Shown piece after piece: positions 42,955-54,544 of a stretch of DNA of 64,000 nucleotides (positions are counted from its first letter, which is position 1; each line of letters opens with the position of its first letter). The stretch is from NCBI RefSeq assembly GCF_029633865.1, contig NC_079213.1, positions 111,693,981-111,757,980 of the forward strand, read 5' to 3'. The position numbers and the translations under genes were made by a program. A model generated the notes under the pieces. That model worked only from the letters and a program-made list of their open reading frames with translations. It did not search any database and was not told where the DNA came from. The DNA is from Lampris incognitus (taxonomy: Eukaryota > Chordata > Actinopteri > Lampriformes > Lampridae).

Positions 42955-44063
42955 CAGTGTTCTCAACCGGGGGTCCGCGGACCCCTAGTGGTCCGTGGTG
43001 TAATTGCAAGGGGTCTGTGAAAATAAAATATCTTTAAAAAAAAGATCCTATGACATTTATAGACCTTTATCTACCTAAACTATAAAGGGTAATAGGACTT
43101 TTTTCTCTAGTTACATCTGTTTCACAAGTGTAATTTATTGTATTTTAACAAGAGATCTCGCTCCCGTTTGCATTATTAACAGTTACTGCATAAAAATTCT
43201 GTGTTGTTACATATATCTGAAAGTTACTGAATACATATTCTGTTATGTTCCATATATCTGAAAGTTACTGAATACATATTCTGTTTTGTTACATATATCT
43301 GAAAGTTACTGAATACATATTCTGTTTTGTTACATATATCTGAAAGTTACTGAATACATATTCTGTTTTGTTACATATATCTGAAAGTTACTGAATACAT
43401 ATTCTGTTTTGTTACATATATCTGAAAGTTACTGAATACATATTCTGTTTTGTTACATATATCTGAAAGTTACTGAATACATATTCTGTTTTGTTACATA
43501 TATCTGAAAGTTACTGCATAAGAATTCTGTTTTGTTACATATATCTGAAAGTTACTTATATATATCTGAAAGTTACTGAATACATATTCTGTTTTGTTAC
43601 ATATATCTGAAAGTTACTTATATATATCTGAAAGTTACTGAATACATATTCTGTTTTGTTACATATATCTGAAAGTTACTGAATAAATATTCTGTTTTGT
43701 TACATATATCTGAAAGTTACTGAATACATATTCTGTTTTGTTACATATATCTGAAAGTTACTGAATACATATTCTGTTTTGTTACATATATCTGAAAGTT
43801 ACTGAATACATATTCTGTTTTGTTACATATATCTGAAAGTTACTGCATAAGAATTCTGTTTTGTTAACTATATCTAAGTTACAACTGAAAGCTCTTATTT
43901 TTGCCCCAAAGAGTGAATAAATGCTATAATGCAATTTAAAATGCAGTTTCTACTGTTTCTATCAAATTGCAACCCCCCTCCCCCAAGATCAGGTGGAGGG
44001 GTCCTCAGGGTAGGTCAAAAATACGCAGGGGGTCCAGGACCCCAAAAAGGTGGAGAACCACTG
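42955..44063. mobile_element. hAT non-autonomous element, 1109 bp, with internal minisatellite
   Basis: Left end CAGTGTTCTCAACCGGGGGTCC, right end 'AGGTGGAGAACCACTG'. The exact 8-bp duplication GACTAGAC lies at 42947-42954 and 44064-44071. The flanking parts are ordinary hAT MITE sequence ('GGGGTCCTCAGGGTAGGTC'). The centre is expanded by a 41-bp tandem repeat (separate entry). No transposase. Confidence 0.92.
43200..43865 (+). repeat. Minisatellite, 41-bp unit, about 16 copies, inside a hAT MITE
   Basis: The unit is TCTGAAAGTTACTGAATAC then ATATTCTGTTTTGTTACATATA. Most copies are identical. Two units are shortened (TCTGAAAGTTACTTATATA at about 43545 and 43608). Copies at both edges read GCATAAGAATTCTG or GCATAAAAATTCTG in place of GAATACATATTCTG. 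Confidence 0.92.
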
Positions 44064-44071
44064 GACTAGAC

Positions 44072-44555
44072 TACGTATTCAACTAAACAACCCCTCTGCC
44101 CCTGCACTCTCGCCCTGCTACCAGGGGATGGACAGGGGGGGGGGGTGGCAGGTTAACAAGGGGGATGCATTTTGGTCGTTCTGCTAACAAGGGAGATGGC
44201 ACCCCCCTCCTCTCAAATCGCTTACTGGATGTGGACCCACGCTACTCGACCCCCACAATACTTTTAAGGGGACATCTGTTTGTAGTGTTTTAGTTCTGGT
44301 GTTTTTCATATCTTGGCTTTAGTTAAAGGCCTGTTGTTGTGCCCTTCTTTTCCATCGGCGCTCGTGTGTCCGTTCCAGGGAGCCCCGGCTGGGGTGCAGG
44401 TTTTCCAACACTCTGTTCCTCGGACTCGCTGATATACGGCCCCTTCACTTTTTACACAAGAGGTCCCGTTTAATCCTACATTAATCCGTTCACAAGCGTC
44501 GGTCTCATGTTTTGTTTTTCAAATAAGCCTTCCTGGAGTGAGCCTGCTTGTTGTG
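44072..44555. other. No gene seen
   Basis: Unique DNA with a G-run at 44136-44146. Confidence 0.3.
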
Positions 44556-44770
44556 CACGAAACGCGTCGTCACGGGGAGAGCCCAACCGAAGGGCTCTAA
44601 TTAAATCAAAGCGATGGCACTGACTCATGTCGCTAATGCTCCGAAGCTATTTACTTCCATTAACTTCTCAAGCAATTAACTTGATCATTAATGGCATTTC
44701 CAATATCTTATCAAAGAACCGCTGCCCAGAGAGGCTTGTTTCATTACTGTTAGAACGGACCGGAGTGAAA
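44556..44770. promoter_or_regulatory. Candidate conserved non-coding element
   Basis: Repeat-free stretch with CTAATTAAATC (44598), CCATTAACTTC (44658), GCAATTAACTTGATC (44672) and CATTAATGGC (44688) within 100 bp, all homeodomain-type cores, plus TTTACTTCC. Same reasoning and limits as for 40786-41000. Confidence 0.25.
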
Positions 44771-45335
44771 ATGCTAAAGAGGAGCTTCTGATAGCGGCGA
44801 GCGGGCGTTACGGTCATGGACTCGATTAAAGAAATCACGCCGGAAAGGAGCAGAGCCTAACACGAACTCATCGGTATGCGGCGTTGCTCTGCACCATATG
44901 ACCACAGAGATAAGAGAGACCAGCTGACGGCCTTCAAAAGCCCTGGCGGGCGACTCAGCAAGATGCTGCACTAGTCAATGTAATCCCAGGCTGACGAGTA
45001 AGAGGGGTTACCCCGTTTCAACACCATGATTTGTTGCTGATGTGGGGTTCGGTACCCTTGAGTAACCACACGGAGTCACTCCATGCTCAAATAAAGGAAA
45101 GGTTGGATTTGCTTAAAACCATGTCAAGTGGTTTCTGTGTGAAGGAACTCATTCTTTGAGTGTATATTATTCACATTTCTTAGAGGTTACCTGACGTAGT
45201 TGGGTGGAACCTGTGTTAAGAAAGTAGGAAATCCAATGTCATTTTTTTTGAGTGCGTAGTTGACAGTTTCCTCTATTGACTAGTCTACTTCAAACACTAA
45301 TAAACACTCTCTAACATGTGAGCCAGTATATGTCC
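44771..45335. other. No gene seen
   Basis: Unique DNA; a short minus-strand frame at 44774-44971 has no supporting evidence. Confidence 0.3.
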
Positions 45336-46120
45336 AGCCCCTCTCCAGGAATTGAGGAATAGGGTGAGGAGCTCAGACACCCGGAAGGGGTTCGGAGTAG
45401 AGCCGCTGCTCCTTCGCGTCAAAAGGAGCCAGTTGAGGTGGTTCGGGCATCCGATTAGGATGCCTCCCGGGCACCCTCCGTGGGAGGTTTTCCGGGCACG
45501 GCCAACTGGGAGGAGACCCCGGGGTAGACCCAGAACTCGCTGGAGGGACTACATGTCCAGTCTGGCCTGGGAAGGCCTTGGGGTCCCCCAGGAGGAGCTG
45601 GAGGGACTACATGTCCAGTCTGGCCTGGGAAGGCCTTGGGATCCCCCAGGAGGAGCTGGAGGGACTACATGTCCAGTCTGGCCTGGGAATGCCTTGGGAT
45701 CCCCCAGGAGGAGCTGGAGGGCATTGCTGGGGAGAAGGACGTCTGGAGTGCCCTACTTAGCTTGCTGCCACCGCGACCCGACCCCGAAGAAGCGGCTGAA
45801 GATGAGCCGAGATGAGCCGGTATGCTCCCAGCCATGGAATGAGTACAAGACCATGGCGATAATCTTAACATTTGGGAGAACGTGTGGTGTTTCCAGTCTG
45901 AAGCTGGCTCAGTGCTTCTGCTGGTCACCGAAAACGTCCGAGTGCTTCTCACTGCGTATGAATGGTTTCGGTATTATTTTGTCTTTAATCTCCCCACCAA
46001 CTCCGAACCATCTCCATCAGTGCCCTTAACAACTTTTTTTTTTGTTAATTAGAAACTGTAAAATCTGCTGTGGCGACCCCTGAAAAACAGGCAAAAGGCT
46101 GAAAGAAGAAGAAGTGGCAT
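45336..46120 (+). mobile_element. RTE-like LINE, C-terminal end and 3' tail
   Basis: The plus-strand frame gives 'GFGVEPLLLRVKRSQLRWFG', 'HPIRMPPGHPPWEVFRARPT' and 'GRRPRGRPRTRWRDYMSSLA', the common C-terminus of a fish LINE/retroposon family, then 'GVPQEELEG'. Three tandem 58-bp copies follow (45540-45713), shifting the frame because 58 is not a multiple of 3. The end 'CTGCTGTGGCGACCCCTGAA' with AAGAAGAAG matches the tail of the element at 28992-29990. 5' truncated. Confidence 0.7.
45540..45713 (+). repeat. 58-bp tandem triplication within the LINE
   Basis: Three copies start at 45540, 45598 and 45656, each CTGGAGGGACTACATGTCC through CCCCAGGAGGAG, with one or two differences. Confidence 0.92.
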
Positions 46121-47084
46121 AGGCACAGACATATTCTGTGGAGTAGAAGTAATCTTAAAAACAACCGGCTGGGTTTGAATTACCTGGACAAGATGGGCCC
46201 TAAAAGCTTACTTGCCTTAACTTTTTATCGTCCTTGCATGAGGCCAGTAAAGGTGTGTGCTTCAAGACTTCCACACTGAATAAAAGGAATAGCCATATGG
46301 TCATTCACCTGTGCAAAGTCAAAGTGACTGCCTGGCACATGTGGCTCCTCTAACCTTTGAACCCACAGGTTTACCGTGTTCCCCAAAGGGGCACATGACA
46401 AAACGGATAAAAAGGACAAGGACGAGGTTTGCTGACCTTGAGAAAAGCTTCAAGAGAGAGAGATTTTGGGTCCAAGTCCGGAATGAACACTCATATCAGC
46501 CTGAGCTGGCGTGAACATGTGAACTGTCCTGGGTTAAGTGGCTGACTAAAATGATGTCTGCAAAGAGCTCGGTTTAAAAACGCTATGAGGTCCACATTTT
46601 AGTTCTGGCATGGGGAATCTACCTCTCCAGAGAGCCAGGCCAATTTCTCTAAATCTGACCCCTAACAGCTCTAAATGTCCCTACCTTATTTATCACCCCG
46701 TTTTCAAAGTACTGCAAAAAAAAATATGCAAGTGTAAGGATGCTGAAGCAAAGAATTGTGTTTTCGTTGTCAAATAAATTCTTGTAAAAGAAAGTTCAGG
46801 GGTGCAAACTCATCAGGGTTGAAAGAGCTGACAAACGTTCGAGTTACCTATGGGATTTTTCAAATATCAGCTTTAAAATGTGGATTTACAGTCCACTTTA
46901 GCATGAGAATATAGGTAAAAAATTCACCCTAGAATTATTGTAATCTTGCTGCTACGGAAGTAAAGTAAGGGGGGCATCAGTTCAGGGCACTTAAAAAAAA
47001 CAAACAGTCAAGACAGTGCAGAGCCAGGTCCAAAATTGTATTAACAATAATAATAGTAAACAATAATAACAACACATTTTATCT
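46121..47084. other. No gene supported
   Basis: Unique DNA. Overlapping frames on both strands at 46225-46514 have no recognisable content. Confidence 0.3.
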
Positions 47085-48935
47085 GTATAGTGGTAATAGT
47101 TATTTGTATAGCACTTCTCAAGTTACACAAAGATGCTTTACATAAAGTAAACATAAAAGCAACACACCAAAAACATGTAGCACACAACTTTAATCATACA
47201 TTAAAAGCAAATCTGAAAAGGACAGTTTTGATTAATGATTTGAACATGGACCAATCGGTGCAGTCTCTGATGGGTTTCGAGGGGGGGGGGTTCCAGAGGG
47301 AGGGGGCAGCTATGGAGAAGGCTCTGTCACCCCAGGTCTGGTGCTTGGTCCTGTGTGGTGGATACAGGAGGTTGGCATTGGAGAAGCGAAGGCTGCGGGA
47401 AGGTGTATGGTAGTGGAGCAGCTCAGTGAGGTAGGAGGAGGCCTTGTTATGGAGGGCTTTGTGAGTGAGGAGAAGGACTTTGAACTGGATCTGTTGTAGG
47501 ACAGGGAGCCATTGGGGGTTCTGGAGGACAGGGGTGATGTGGTCACGGGAGTGGGTGAGCAGGCGAGCAGCAGAGTTCTGGATGCAATAGAGTTTGTTTA
47601 GGACTTTGGATGATGACCTGTAGAGAACGCTGTTGGAGTAGTAAATTCTGGAAGTGATGAAGGCATGGATCAAAGTTTCAGCAGCAGAGAAGGAGAGTGA
47701 TGGGCGGAGATGAGCTATGTGTTTTAGGTGGGAAATGGCAGTTCTGATGATTTGATTGACATGGCGTTCAAAGGAGGTTGCTGGTGAAAATAATTCTGAG
47801 GTTAGGGATGTGTGGGAAGGGAGACAGAATGGAGTTATTGATGGTGAGGCAGAGGTTGTGTGTGGTTTTGGTAAGGGATTTGGGACTGATGATGATCATG
47901 CCAGATTTATCTCAATTTGGGCGTCCGGGTGGCACGGTGGTCTATTCTGTTGCCTACCAACACGGGGATCGCTGGTTCGGTTGTACATCCCTACAGACAC
48001 AATTGGCCATGTCTGCGAGTAGGAAGCCGTATGTGTCCTGGTCGCTGCACTAGCGCCTCCTTTGGTCGGTCAGAGTGCCTGTTCGGGGGGGAGGGAGAAC
48101 TGGGGGGAATAGCATGATCCTCTCGTGTGCTATGTCTCCCTGGTAAAACTCCTCACTGTCAGGTGAAAAGAAGTGGCTGCGACTCCACATGTATTGGAGG
48201 AAGCATGTGGTAGTCTGCAGCCCTCCCCAGCTCGACAGAGGGGGTGGAGCAGCAGGACGGGACCAGGATGGCTCAGAAGAGTGGGGTATTTGGCCAAATG
48301 CAATTGGGGAGAGAAAAGGTGGGGAAAATCCCCCCCCCCCAAAAAAGTATCTCAATTTAGTCTGAGGAAGTTGGCTTGCATCCATGATTTGATTTCAGGG
48401 AGGCAGCTGGTCAGACTGGAGTAAGTTGTAGTGGTGGTAGATTTAGTTGACATGTTGAGCTAGATGTCATCGGTGTGGCACTGGAAGTGGAGACCATGAC
48501 GACATATGATGTTACCAAGAGGGATCATGTAAAGGATGAACAGGAGAGGACCGAGCACCGAACCCTGGGGGATGCCTTGGGATAGGGGTGCTGTGAAGGA
48601 AGTGCAGTTGTTGATGCTAATAATGATACGTTTGTGAGATATGACTTTAGCCAGGAGAGGGAGGTACCGGTGATGTTGAGGGAGGATGCAAGGCAGAAGA
48701 GAAGAATGGTGCGGTTGATGGAGTCGAAAAGCTGCAGTGAGGTCAAGGAGGATGGCCAGAGTCTGAAGAGAGGAGGAGGTCATTGGTGACTTTAAGGAGG
48801 GCTGTTTCTTTGCTGTAAGTGGAAACCAGATTGAAATGGTTCAAACAGGTCATTGGAGAAGAGATGAGCTTTGAGTCGGGAATCAACAACACGTTCCAGT
48901 ATTTTTGACAGAAAGGGGAGATTGGAGATGGCCTG
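47085..48935 (-). mobile_element. CR1/L2-type LINE, interrupted by a SINE
   Basis: Minus strand, 5' to 3': 'RPISNLPFLSKILERVV'-like text near 48930-48860, RT blocks 'TLAILLDLTAAFRLH', 'LSQGIPQGSVLGPLLFILY' and a decayed catalytic box ('HTDDI' for YADD, near 48470). After the SINE, the C-terminus reads 'LIHAFITSRIYYSNSVLYRS', 'RLLTHSRDHITPVLQNPQWL', 'LLTHKALHNKASSYLTELL' and 'GDRAFSIAAPSLWNPPPS'. The 3' UTR runs to about 47085 and resembles the usual 'TTTGTATAGCACTTCTCAAG' end. Several frameshifts; not functional. Confidence 0.8.
47919..48347 (+). mobile_element. tRNA-derived SINE (family S1) with 11-bp target duplication
   Basis: Starts GGGCGTCCGGGTGGCACGG and ends in GAAAATC, a C-run and AAAAAAG. 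Flanked by the exact 11-mer TATCTCAATTT at 47908-47918 and 48348-48358. The B box is eroded (GGTTCGGTTGT, with bases lost after it). It interrupts the minus-strand LINE and is therefore younger. Confidence 0.93.
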
Positions 48936-48984
48936 GAAGTTCCTCATGATATGTACTTAGACTGTGAAATGACAACTGGTGATG

Positions 48985-49154
48985 GGGACATTTGATTGTT
49001 GAAGTTGACCATAAATCAACATATACCTATCAGTACTTAAGGTTTGGCTCTCATCATCCACTGGAGCAAATACTAGGAGTCATCAGGACGCTGGACCACC
49101 GAGCTGACAATGTTCCCACCAATACAGCAGCTGCAGAAGGGGAGAAATCCCACA
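48985..49154 (+). mobile_element. Penelope-like element scrap
   Basis: Plus strand: 'STYTYQYLRFGSHHPLEQIL' and 'GVIRTLDHRADNVPTN' match the segment 'THTDQYLLFDSHHPLDHKLS' and 'VIRTLQHRIDNVPSS' of the element at 14761-15809. About 170 bp only; it abuts the hAT remnant. Confidence 0.65.
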
Positions 49155-51374
49155 TTAAACAAGAGTACTTCAGTTTCCGCAGTGGAATAGATGTCTTCAT
49201 CCTCTTCAAGGGAAAAGAACTCCTCCTCTTCGGTAGACCCTGTGCTGTGCTGTGCTGTGGTGCTGTGTTGGGTGGGTTTTACCTGGTTGATGCTCCTGCT
49301 CCAGGAAGTTTTCAGCACTCTGCTACCAGACTTGCCTTTACCAGGTCCCTCCTCTCCTGGTCACTTAACCAACGAAGCCTGAACGTCACAGCAGCCAGGA
49401 CAGCAGCTCCACTTTCAAGAACACGTAACAAGAGCATTATACTTTATGAGCATAGTTTAAAAAATATTGCTTTATACATTACATAGTTTCAAAATGTATT
49501 TTTATTTTGATGCAAAAAGATGTGTAGGCCTAGCCTATATATTGTATTTATTTACAGCTAAAAGGCTTTGCAGGTTGATTGTCATAAAAGTGCCTCAGAC
49601 AGCATACACCTGTAGGCTACACATCAATCACACACAGCCTACACACCCATATGAGTGACATCAATAAAATGCAATGGGGTGAGTGATTGATTGATTGACT
49701 GATTGATTAAATTAATGATAAACGCAAAAGAAAATAACAGCTCTTACCTGGACAGTTGCATCTGGTAGGCCAACATGGATTTGCAGTCCATTCTTCAATT
49801 CCAGAGTCTTGGACATCAATGTGTCCCGTGTGGGTAGCAGTGTACCATAAAGACAACCGTCTTCTCCCTGAAGAATGTCCAGTGCCACAGGAAGTGGCTT
49901 CATGACAGCACAATACTCTCTGAGAAGCTGATGTTCCCTTCCACTGACACACTTCATCAATAGTTTGGAGGAGATGGTGTTCAACTCGGCCACTAGGTAT
50001 CTCAGAAATTCGCGCCAGGGCATCCTAAAACGAATTCCACCTCGTCGTACACGGTACTAGTAGACTCTCTGCAATAACGTCACCCATGATCTCCAAGGCC
50101 ACTGTGGACCGACTTGCCTCGTTCCACAGCCCTGCACATTTTGCGGTGGTGTTTCTGTAGATGGCTTTCGTTTCAGGTGTTGACACCAGCCACTTATCTA
50201 CATGACATGAGATTCAATGTATGGGATGTGCTTCTCTGATGTGGAGGTAAAGAAATCACATCATCAGCGCCACTGGGCAGCACATCCCCGATGTTCGTAA
50301 AAGTCCCCTCGTCCTCCTTATCTGCAGAGTCCTCAGGTGGCTGGTATGCTTGAAAGGCCTTAGAGCCATTATCCTTGACAGCTGCTGTGATTTTATGAGA
50401 CAGGCCATGGGACGAGTGGATGATATCAAGCTCACTTGCAATACTGTCATACATAGGCCGACCCTTAAATCTTCTGCATGCCAGCGCTGCTTTCCCACGC
50501 TGCACGTTGTGTGGATTCATCCAGTTACACCAAGACAACTTTTATTATGCGCAGTCCAAATGTCTGCTGTGGTGGAGACATGTTCTAACTCCTCGGATGT
50601 CTTTTTGAGCTCGACCTCCATTTTAGCACATTCATTGTCCAGGTATTTGTTAAATGTCTTTCTGCATGGTGGCCCACCCGCTCTTCTCACCGGTATTTGG
50701 CTAGTTAATTCTATGAAGGCAACAGACTCAACTGTTGCTATGGGAAGCATGTCTTCAACATCATACCTTCAGTCTGTTTAGTTCTGCCTGGCTCACAGAC
50801 TGAGGGGCAGAGGGTGATTTAAAACCAAGCCTTGGCTGTTTGGATGGAGCGGCTCCTCCGTGGTCAGCTGAGCTAATGTGGGCTGCACTTGGGTCACCGG
50901 TGTTAGCTGGGCCGGGCTCTTTGGCAGCTAGCTTAATAGAAGCGTGTTGTTTGCTAGGTGCTTAAGGGGATTAGAATTGCTCTTCTTGGCTGTGGACCAA
51001 GTTTTCCTTCCTGCACAGATCACAGTTCACCACCATGTCCTCGTCCTTTGTCTCGAGGAGGGAAAATAATGCTGGTATTTCCATGATAGAAAGCTCACGC
51101 CTGAACGATCATCAGCCATTGTGTGCAATGTGTGGGCTTGCTGTGCATGATATTTCCCCCCCAGAATGCTGCTGTGTTGACGTTAAGGTTTCGCCCACCA
51201 AGTTGAATGATAATAAACCTTAATCCTCTGAAGTTGTCGGCTATTTTCACATAACGTAACGGAGTAACGAGCCCGTTTATATTTCAGTACTTGTAACGGC
51301 GTTATTGAATTTGAAAAGTAATTAGTTACACTACTAGTTACCGCAAAAAGTAGTGGAGTTACAGCCAACACTGT
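49155..51374 (-). mobile_element. hAT transposon remnant, transposase with intron, 3' truncated
   Basis: The 5' end is present on the minus strand: CAGTGTTGGCTGTAACTCCA at 51374 followed by 'GTAGTGTAACTAATTAC', the usual subterminal sequence of a fish hAT group. The transposase pieces, in order: BED-type finger near 51000 ('LKHLASKQHASIKLAAK'), 'RKTFNKYLDNECAKMEVELK' and 'TADIWTAHNKSCLGVTG', 'KGRPMYDSIASELDIIHSSH' and 'LSHKITAAVKDNGSKAFQAY', 'WREFLRYLVAELNTISSKLL'. A GT donor after 'LPDATVQ' (about 49752) leads to a second exon at 49430-49170 ('AAVTFRLRWLSDQERRDLV', 'EDEDIYSTAETEV'). The dimerisation end is lost where the PLE scrap begins. Several frame breaks. Confidence 0.72.
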
Positions 51375-51592
51375 TTACAATGCAGCTGGGTCTGTTATCA
51401 TCCTCAGGTTCCTGGGCTTCATTATAACAAATAATGCTCTCACCTGTAACCCAACCTGTACAAGTATTTGTGGTCATTAATCTACGACAAGCCATTAAAG
51501 AGCTTATGAGGCTTTTTACCAAAAGGCAGGCTACTTTGAAATAAGACGACTTCATGAAAGCCATATCTCGATAGTCTTAGATTGGCGACGTG
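51375..51592. other. No gene seen
   Basis: Unique DNA outside the hAT end. Confidence 0.3.
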
Positions 51593-51882
51593 CCAGACTC
51601 AGATGAGATAGCTTTAGAGATCAGACTCAGATGAAATCGCGTTAGAGATCAGACTCAGATGAGATAGCGTTAGAGATCAAACTCAGATGAGATAACGTTA
51701 GAGATCAAACTCAGATGAGCTAGTGTTAGAGATCAGACTCATATGAGATAGGGTTAGAGATCAGACTCAGATGAGATAACGTTAGAGACCAGACTCAGAT
51801 GAGATAGGGTTAGAGATCAGACTCAGATGAGAGAGTGTTAAAGATCAGACTCAGATGAGATAGCGTTAGAGATCAGGCTGAA
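51593..51882 (+). repeat. Tandem repeat, 28-bp unit, about 10 copies
   Basis: The unit is CAGACTCAGATGAGATAG(C/G)GTTAGAGAT with point differences between copies (AAACTC, GAAATCG, GAGAGTG). Confidence 0.9.
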
Positions 51883-53340
51883 GTGCCTCTTTAGCTAGCA
51901 CATGAACATATTCACACTGATGTTAGATATCATCCCAGGCTATTTGTTAGACATGAAGTTGTGGCAGACTGTCTCAGGTTGTGGTCTTGGTTGTATACAT
52001 TACACACTGCAGCCTAATACAGTGGTTCTCAACCTTCTGGGGCCAAAAAGTCAAACAAAAATCACAAGGCACCCCAACTCACAGTAATCAGTTGTGCAGT
52101 TTCATAATTATATTGTCATTAGAGATATTCCCCGATATGGCACACTGACAAATGATTAAATCTGACAGGCAGCAATGATATAAAAATATTTAGGCCTATT
52201 TATACGAGTCAGTACAAGAGCTTGCAAGACAGGTATGCCACACATTATGGTTGAGATTAAATAACCGTAAAAATTATTGATTATTATGACAAGCCAATGC
52301 ATTTTGTGATTTTGGGATGATAGCAAGGCCTATGGCTGATGTAGTAAAGAAATGATGCCTTGCTGACGTGCGATTAGAGACTGCAAAAACATCGATCAGA
52401 GAACAGTGCAACGTCAACAACAGCACAAGAAGCACTACTGTAGAAGTAATAGGTATCTGATGAACAAGTGCATTGTACAGTTTTAGTATTTATCTCTTAC
52501 CTAGCTTAATCAAGGGGCCTGTTCACATCACTGGAACCTGTAAATAATCCTAATCCAGAATTTGCAGACTGTGAAAGGAGAGGTGTGGATTTGGGCAACA
52601 GACATCAAAATAATTGGGGGCGCTCCGATGATACACAATAGACTGGGCAATCAGAGCAGCCCTATTCTGTCAAGGGCAGAGCTGAAATTCAGTTCACAGA
52701 AACACTAGCTGATGCACTATGTGGCTATATCAGGACAGAATTAGTGGACTGGAGAAAACTGAAAAATCGCTATTAATGTGGCTGTCTCGCGAACATCACA
52801 GCTTCCGGGAGGGAATGGGAGGGAACTACCTGAATCTGCCGCGCGGGCAGCTGACGTCATCTGTCGCCAGGAGCCTCTTCAGGAAAAGTGGGACAGACCA
52901 GGAGCAACTTCCACATATCCAGGGTATCTTTCCGCTAGCTGGCTCCAATGAGCCTCACAACCGCATCCCGCATTTCGGTGTCACGACGGAGGTTATTATC
53001 AACTCGTTCAGCCAACCCAGGTTTTCCCAAGCCCAGGTTTTCCCAAATCCCAGGTTTTCCCACTCTAGCTAGGAGCGCGTTGACGTAAAAGGGGCGGGGT
53101 TTACGCCCTATGACGGGCCGCCGGCATGGACGGACAAGTCTGCCAGAGCAGAGCCTCGTATTTTACACAGGATGAGCAAACTATAATGTCAAACAAACGG
53201 GAGGAATCTAAATGTGTAATCCAGGCTAAAAGCAACACACTCGCTGCTTGCCAGGAAGGAAAGACGGCAAAATGTTACCGACGGTGTGAAGGAGTAAATC
53301 ACCCCATCATCAAGGCACGAGCAGGCCTGACTCTAATGGT
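51883..53340. other. No gene supported; one possible hAT end
   Basis: CAGTGGTTCTCAACCTTCTGGGGC at 52020-52043 is a typical hAT terminal sequence, but no matching opposite end was found, so it is probably one end of a broken MITE. The triple 'CCCAGGTTTTCCCA' at 53018-53061 is a short local repeat. A plus-strand frame at 52719-53072 is unrecognised. Confidence 0.35.
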
Positions 53341-53344
53341 GTAG

Positions 53345-53440
53345 CCGCTTATTTTCTTGCCCGGTGCGGGATTCGATACGAGTGTTCTGCACCGCAAGGC
53401 GACGTCACTAACCGCTCGGCTAACGGGTCTTATTAGTAGT
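53345..53440 (-). mobile_element. tRNA-derived SINE head (family S3)
   Basis: Minus strand: AGACCCGTTAGCCGAGCGGT followed by TAGTGACGTCGCCTTGCGG and TATCGAATCCCGCACCGGG, i.e. A-box-like and B-box-like blocks at tRNA spacing. Not a clean tRNA cloverleaf, hence a SINE head. Confidence 0.5.
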
Positions 53441-53974
53441 TTACACTGCCGATACCGATGATATGCTGATATCACCGTGCATCCCTTGAACACAGCATAC
53501 GCATCGAATAGCTGTTAGAGCAAGAACCACCTGGCGAACTGCGGAGCTGAAGGTGCTTCTGACCACCCACAGCCTACAGAACAGTACCGGTAGCAACACC
53601 AAGAAAAGAAGAAGCAAGCCACCGCAGACCGTCTGCAGGACTGCAAGTGCACAACTCCGATGTGCTGCACCGGCAACACGCGGCTCAACAAGCGGACAAA
53701 GCTAAGCAGCTGACAAAGCTAAGCCATTCCCTCCGCCGAGGATCTACATCTTCTCTATATCTTGCTTGTCAGAGAAAGACCGGGTTTTGTCAGTCTCGAA
53801 GAACTCCCGCCTTCCTAAGAGACCCTCTCACTATTAGCGCACCGAGGTCGGCGGGATCTTCTAGGAATGGCGGTGCCATTTTCCAAGAGAACTGATTGGT
53901 CAGCAGGCGGCGCTTTTATACCTTTATCTGTTATCGCGAATATAATGTTGCGAGTTCAGGGGACAACGCAACCA
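53441..53974. other. No gene seen
   Basis: Unique DNA; short frames only. Confidence 0.3.
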
Positions 53975-54060
53975 CAGGAAGTGCCGCGGCCGGGAGGCGA
54001 ACCCGTATCGCCCGCACCGCAGGAGACATCGCTAACCGCTAGACTAAAGGGTCAGACTCG
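53975..54060 (-). mobile_element. tRNA-derived SINE head (family S3)
   Basis: Minus strand: GACCCTTTAGTCTAGCGGTT, AGCGATGTCTCCTGCGGTG, ATACGGGTTCGCCTCCCGGC. Same layout as 53345-53440 and 57005-57095. Confidence 0.5.
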
Positions 54061-54248
54061 CCAGCCAACCTTCTCCCGAGCACGTTAGGTGTGCAACGTG
54101 CGTTACCATAGCGATGCACCCCAGTAAAAAGTGACCCACCGTTGTGACACTGAAACCCCCGCGTTAAACCTGAAGTTACCTCGCTAACCCCAAATCCTGC
54201 TCCGTGGGTCTCAGACGTACAAGGTACAGGCGCGGTAGGCCAATATCG

Positions 54249-54344
54249 TTTTCCTAGGATGAATCCGGAAAGTTCCCGCCCTCAGGCGCTAGGATTGGCC
54301 AGCTCTGGCTGTCAGTCAACTTTCCGAATTCATCCTAGGAAAAA
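54249..54344. mobile_element. Small MITE, 96 bp
   Basis: TTTTCCTAGGATGAATCCGG at the left and its inverse CCGAATTCATCCTAGGAAAA at the right end. Confidence 0.6.
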
Positions 54345-54469
54345 AAAATATTCGCTTACCGTACACACAGTTAAGTTGGCACAGTTAGCTGGTTTCAAAC
54401 GTGGCTAATGGCTAACAGTTAGCTAGCAAACGTGGCTAGGGTTAGGGTTGTTGCGCGTTCGCATCGGCC

Positions 54470-54540
54470 TTGACTGACAGGCAGATCTGGCCAATCCTAG
54501 CGCCTGAGGGCGGGAGCTTTCCGGATTCATCCTAGGAAAA
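54470..54540. mobile_element. Partial inverted copy of the same MITE
   Basis: The 71 bp are the reverse complement of 54249-54319 with about three differences ('CCAATCCTAGCGCCTGAGGG' against 'CCCTCAGGCGCTAGGATTGG'). Between the copies lies TAGGGTTAGGGTTG (54438-54451). Confidence 0.75.
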
Positions 54541-54544
54541 GTTA

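Noticed and set aside
43200..43865. CRISPR-like array
   Set aside because: Units are head-to-tail with no spacers, inside a hAT element of a vertebrate genome.
52719..53072. 117-codon plus-strand frame
   Set aside because: No domain; its end is the local CCCAGGTTTTCCCA repeat.
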